Of a stretch of DNA of 18,129 nt, positions 15,404 through 18,129 are shown piece after piece; position 1 is the stretch's first letter, and the number at the start of each line of letters is the position of its first letter. A program made the translations under genes and the position numbers. Source of the stretch: CAZAIO01 sp964485235 (GTDB lineage Bacteria; Chloroflexota; Dehalococcoidia; GIF9; UBA5629); the NCBI GenBank assembly GCA_964485235.1, contig CAZAIO010000055.1, positions 1 through 18,129 of the forward strand. Direction: 5' to 3'. The notes beneath the pieces are model-generated. The model made no database searches, had not been told where the DNA came from, and saw nothing but the letters and a program-made list of their open reading frames with translations.

Positions 15404-16348
15404 ATGAACGTAAGGCTTATTTTCATGGGGACTCCCGATTTTGCCGTACCTGCGCTGGAAGTTTTAATAGGCGGCGGGTACGATATCAGGGCTGTGTATA
15501 CACAGCCGGATAGAAAAGCTGGGCGCGGACAGAAGCTGGTCGAACCGCCGGTGAAAGAAATAGCCCTCGCTCATTCCATACAGGTCCTGCAACCGGAGTC
15601 TCTGAAAGACGATGCTGCCGTTGAATATATAGAAAGCCTGGCACCCGACGTGATCGTAGTTGCTGCGTACGGAAGGCTGATACCGGAGCGTATTCTGGCA
15701 ATTCCCCGGTTTGGATGTGTCAATATACATCCTTCACTGCTGCCGAGACATAGAGGTCCCTCTCCCGTTGCAACGGCGATCCTGGAAGGTGACGATAAAA
15801 CGGGGGTCACGATTATGTTACTGGATGCCGGAATGGACAGCGGCCCCCTTCTCAGCCGGAAAGAGGTAACGATAGATGATAACGATACGACCGGTTCGCT
15901 CACCGCGAAGCTCGCGGAGCTCGGCGCGCAGATGCTGCGCGAAACCTTACCGGAGTGGCTTGCGGGCAAAATCAAGCCGGAGCCCCAGGATAACAGTGAG
16001 GCTACCATTACCAGAATTCTCACCAAGCTCGACGGAGAGATAGACTGGAATCTTTCCGCAGTCCAATTGTGGAGACAGGTGAGAGCGTTTCAACCCTGGC
16101 CCGGCACGTTCACGAACTGGCAGGGAAAGCAGTTGAAGATCGTCGAGGCGCTTCCGCTACCCTGCGAAAAGCAGGGACAGCCCGGGAAGGTGATCGTTCT
16201 CTCCGGAGCTTCTGCCGCACCGCTCGGTGTGGAATGCCGGGAAGGAGTACTGGGCATTCTCCGTGTTCAACTGGAAGGAAAGAAAGAAGTCACGGCATCG
16301 GAGTTCATACGCGGACAGCGGGACTTTGAAGGCACTATTTTGTCTTGA
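15404..16348 (+). CDS. fmt: Methionyl-tRNA formyltransferase
   Basis: Formylates initiator Met-tRNA with 10-formyl-tetrahydrofolate, the bacterial start of translation. The N-terminal formyltransferase fold begins MGTPDFAVPAL (8-18). Catalytic Asn107 and His109 lie in NIHPSLLPRHRG (107-118), and Asp145 in DAGMDSGPLL (141-150). A C-terminal OB-like domain (about 208-314) holds the WNLSAVQLWRQVRAFQPWPG segment for tRNA binding. The 314 residues match the family. It shares the folate C1 pool with the Wood-Ljungdahl methyl branch. The promoter sits so close to the ATG that the message may be leaderless. def and priA, frequent neighbours elsewhere, are not here. Confidence 0.97.
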   Translation: MNVRLIFMGTPDFAVPALEVLIGGGYDIRAVYTQPDRKAGRGQKLVEPPVKEIALAHSIQVLQPESLKDDAAVEYIESLAPDVIVVAAYGRLIPERILAIPRFGCVNIHPSLLPRHRGPSPVATAILEGDDKTGVTIMLLDAGMDSGPLLSRKEVTIDDNDTTGSLTAKLAELGAQMLRETLPEWLAGKIKPEPQDNSEATITRILTKLDGEIDWNLSAVQLWRQVRAFQPWPGTFTNWQGKQLKIVEALPLPCEKQGQPGKVIVLSGASAAPLGVECREGVLGILRVQLEGKKEVTASEFIRGQRDFEGTILS

Positions 16349-16373
16349 CTTAAAAATTTTCTTTATCTAAAAT
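16345..16373 (+). promoter_or_regulatory. Promoter of the zinc peptidase gene
   Basis: TTGACT (16345-16350), 17 bp, TAAAAT (16368-16373): both boxes five of six. The -35 box overlaps the fmt TGA stop. The start would be near 16380, with a leader of about 34 bases containing GGGAG before the ATG. Confidence 0.65.
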
Positions 16374-16413
16374 CGATTTAGAGACATATTGAATAAAGGG
16401 AGTTTAAGCAACG

Positions 16414-17121
16414 ATGTTTTTCTTTGATCCATTGTGGTTCATTATTATGATTCCGCCTTTGATCTTCATGTTCTACGCTCAGTCAAAGGTAAATTCGACG
16501 TTCAAGAAATATTCCAAAGTGGCGAATTCGCAACGCATTACCGGCGTCGAGGCGGCGAGAGTCCTGCTGCAAGCCCAGGGGCTGAACAATATAAGAGTAG
16601 AAGGAGTGCAGAGCAGGCTGGGAGACCATTACGATCCCGGTAAGAAAGTGCTCAGGTTGTCTCCGGCAGTTGCCAATAATCCTTCGGTGGCTGCACTCGG
16701 TATCGTGGCACACGAGGTCGGCCATGCAGTGCAGGACAAGGAGCGGTATGCGTTTCTGAGGTTCCGCACTTCTCTTGTGCCCGCCGCAAACGTGGGAAGC
16801 AGCCTCGGTTATATCTTCGTCATACTCGGTTTTCTCATTTACCTGTTTAGCAGGAGCGAGTTTGCGATGACCGCGGTTCTTACGGGCATACTTCTCTTTT
16901 CTCTGGCGGTGATATTCAGCCTGGTGACCCTGCCCGTGGAATATAATGCCAGTAACAGGGCTAGGAAAATGTTGCAGAGCAGCGGTATGGTCTCCGCGGT
17001 TGAATACAATGCGGCGAGCGCGGTCCTCTCTGCGGCGGCTTTGACTTATGTGGCTGCGACGCTTCAGGCAGTGGCGCAATTATTTTATTTTGTGCTGATG
17101 TTCATGGGAATGAGAAGATAA
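16414..17121 (+). CDS. Membrane zinc metallopeptidase, YugP-like
   Basis: Predicted integral-membrane zinc endopeptidase of the YugP / neutral zinc metallopeptidase type; physiological substrates of this family are not well known. A hydrophobic N-terminal segment (about 4-22) anchors it. The catalytic motif HEVGH is at 100-104, with the likely third zinc ligand Glu177 in LPVEYNAS (173-180), which matches the family pattern. Hydrophobic segments at about 131-147 and 152-172, plus a C-terminal one (about 216-231), suggest four membrane passes. Length of 235 is usual. The ATG at 16414 follows GGGAG at a somewhat long spacing. It has its own promoter and a strong terminator, so it appears to be a single-gene unit. 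Confidence 0.9.
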   Translation: MFFFDPLWFIIMIPPLIFMFYAQSKVNSTFKKYSKVANSQRITGVEAARVLLQAQGLNNIRVEGVQSRLGDHYDPGKKVLRLSPAVANNPSVAALGIVAHEVGHAVQDKERYAFLRFRTSLVPAANVGSSLGYIFVILGFLIYLFSRSEFAMTAVLTGILLFSLAVIFSLVTLPVEYNASNRARKMLQSSGMVSAVEYNAASAVLSAAALTYVAATLQAVAQLFYFVLMFMGMRR

Positions 17122-17146
17122 TTTTTTTAACCCGGTTGTAATATAG

Positions 17147-17183
17147 AGACCCCCTTCGGACCGTACCGGCAGGGGGTCTTTTT
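17147..17183 (+). terminator. Strong intrinsic terminator after the zinc peptidase gene
   Basis: AGACCCCCT (17147-17155) pairs perfectly with AGGGGGTCT (17171-17179) as a 9-bp GC-rich stem; the 15-base loop can pair further (CCG/CGG). TTTTT follows immediately (17179-17183). It separates the peptidase gene from mazG. Confidence 0.92.
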
Positions 17184-17233
17184 GTTATTATATAAACGGA
17201 ACCGACAGCGATAGATGATTTGCGGGAGTTATC

Positions 17234-18013
17234 GTGAATGAGAAAATAAGTCCGGATGACTTTTCTGAACTGAAAGAGGTGATCGACCGTTTGCGCAGTC
17301 CCGGCGGATGCCCCTGGGACAGGAAGCAGACGCATGATTCTCTCAGGCCGTACCTGGTCGAAGAATGTTATGAAGTGCTCCAGGCTCTGGAAAAAGGCAC
17401 TCCGGACAAGCTCTGCGAGGAGCTGGGCGACCTGCTCTTACAGATCATGCTCCATGCCCGGATCTCGGACGAGCATGGTGAGTTCGACATCGGCGATGTC
17501 TGCAGGAAGATAACGGAAAAGCTTATCAGGCGCCACCCTCACGTGTTCGGGAATCAGACCGTCCGGAACGTGAAAGAGATAGAATTGAGCTGGGAGTCGA
17601 TTAAGAAGGAAGAGCGTCGTGAAGAGGAGTCGCTTCTCTCCGGCGTGCCGGTCGAGATGCCGGCGCTTACCTACAGCCAGTCGGTGCAGAGAAGAGTTGC
17701 CTCAATCGGGTTCGATTGGGAAAAAGAGGAAGAGGTCATCGACAAGCTGGTGGAGGAAGTGAACGAGCTCAGGCAGGCGCAGAACAGGGACGAGAAAGCA
17801 AAAGAATTTGGTGACATCCTGTTCACGCTGGTCAATTTTGCCAGGAAAATGGACATCGATGCGGAAATGGCGTTACGCGGGGCGAACCGGCGGTTTTATG
17901 AGCGGTTCACTTACATGGAAAAACTCTGCAAAGAGCGCGGAATCGACCTCGCCGGACTGACTCTTGAAGAACAGGACCGGTTATGGAATGAAGCTAAAGA
18001 GAGCGGTCTGTGA
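17234..18013 (+). CDS. mazG: Nucleoside triphosphate pyrophosphohydrolase MazG
   Basis: All-alpha NTP pyrophosphatase that hydrolyses (d)NTPs, including non-canonical ones, to NMP and pyrophosphate, as house-cleaning. It has the two tandem MazG domains of the long bacterial form. The first has the metal-binding EECYE (43-47) and EELGD (62-66) plus the hallmark RRHPHVFG (99-106). The second has EEVNE (174-178) and EFGD (191-194). Length of 259 is normal. Start is GTG at 17234, five bases after GGGAG, and no nearby ATG is better placed. The gene lies after the strong terminator and must have its own promoter, which I could not place with confidence. It ends 12 bases from the tRNA fragment. Confidence 0.96.
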   Translation: MNEKISPDDFSELKEVIDRLRSPGGCPWDRKQTHDSLRPYLVEECYEVLQALEKGTPDKLCEELGDLLLQIMLHARISDEHGEFDIGDVCRKITEKLIRRHPHVFGNQTVRNVKEIELSWESIKKEERREEESLLSGVPVEMPALTYSQSVQRRVASIGFDWEKEEEVIDKLVEEVNELRQAQNRDEKAKEFGDILFTLVNFARKMDIDAEMALRGANRRFYERFTYMEKLCKERGIDLAGLTLEEQDRLWNEAKESGL

Positions 18014-18025
18014 AGGGAAAGTAAA

Positions 18026-18068
18026 TCGGGGCCAGAGGGTTTGAACCTCCGACCTCGTCACCCGAACG
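18026..18068 (-). tRNA. 3' fragment of a tRNA (most like tRNA-Pro), 5' half absent; likely att site
   Basis: On the minus strand a normal T arm is visible: stem GGAGG/CCTCT around loop TTCAAAC (18034-18050), followed by acceptor strand GGCCCCG and discriminator A (18026-18033). No CCA is encoded. G72 (which would pair with C1) and A73, with GGTCGGAGG before the T loop, point to tRNA-Pro. Upstream, TTCGGG resembles a Pro anticodon loop, but the anticodon stem does not form and no CGGGGCC 5' acceptor strand occurs before the window end. DNA beyond 18069 turns abruptly AT-rich. It is therefore a truncated copy, best explained as the displaced 3' end left by integration of an element, or a pseudo-tRNA. 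Confidence 0.6.
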
Positions 18069-18129
18069 TATTATTTTTAAATTTCATTCTCACTTTTAAT
18101 GATGGTTAGTTTTTCCTGATATTTTTTTA

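Noticed and set aside
16483..17079. Minus-strand frame of 198 codons opposite the zinc peptidase
   Set aside because: Antisense to a gene with an intact HEVGH motif, promoter and terminator; rich in Arg, Gln and His as expected of a shadow frame.

Overview
The window looks like bacterial chromosome from an anaerobe that runs the carbonyl branch of the Wood-Ljungdahl pathway. The housekeeping half (dnaA, obgE, nadD, gyrB, fmt, mazG) is plainly bacterial, with Shine-Dalgarno sites and sigma70-type promoters. The order dnaA-obgE-nadD next to gyrB, without dnaN or recF, together with a short archaeal-style acetyl-CoA synthase, recalls Dehalococcoidia (Chloroflexota). That placement is inferred from memory of gene order and was not searched.

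Positions 1-9352 (minus strand) hold one operon, transcribed right to left: acsE, acsD, cdhA, cdhB, cdhC, acsC, nuoE, nuoF (nuoF runs off the left edge). AcsE moves the methyl group from methyl-tetrahydrofolate to the corrinoid protein AcsCD. CdhA, with its small partner CdhB, interconverts CO2 and CO. CdhC joins methyl, CO and CoA into acetyl-CoA. NuoE/NuoF form an NADH-oxidising diaphorase module that could connect the complex to NAD(H). A very good promoter (TTGACA, 17 bp, TAAAAT) lies at 9465-9493. The subunit make-up (770-residue CdhA with a ferredoxin domain, a CdhB epsilon subunit, a 408-residue CdhC) is the archaeal architecture inside a bacterial-looking genome.

Positions 9353-9846 are a 494-bp non-coding divergent region with promoters for the acs operon and gyrB. 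gyrB (plus) converges on obgE-nadD (minus), with a terminator at the gyrB stop. Between obgE and dnaA lies a very AT-rich segment with DnaA-box-like sequences, a candidate oriC. dnaA and fmt diverge from promoters whose -35 boxes sit back to back; fmt may be leaderless. Then follow a membrane zinc peptidase with its own promoter and a strong terminator, and mazG.

At the right edge (18026-18068, minus strand) is the 3' part of a tRNA, most like tRNA-Pro, whose 5' half is replaced by AT-rich DNA. This is the expected footprint of an attachment site where an integrated element begins beyond the window. No CRISPR array, insertion sequence or rRNA was seen.
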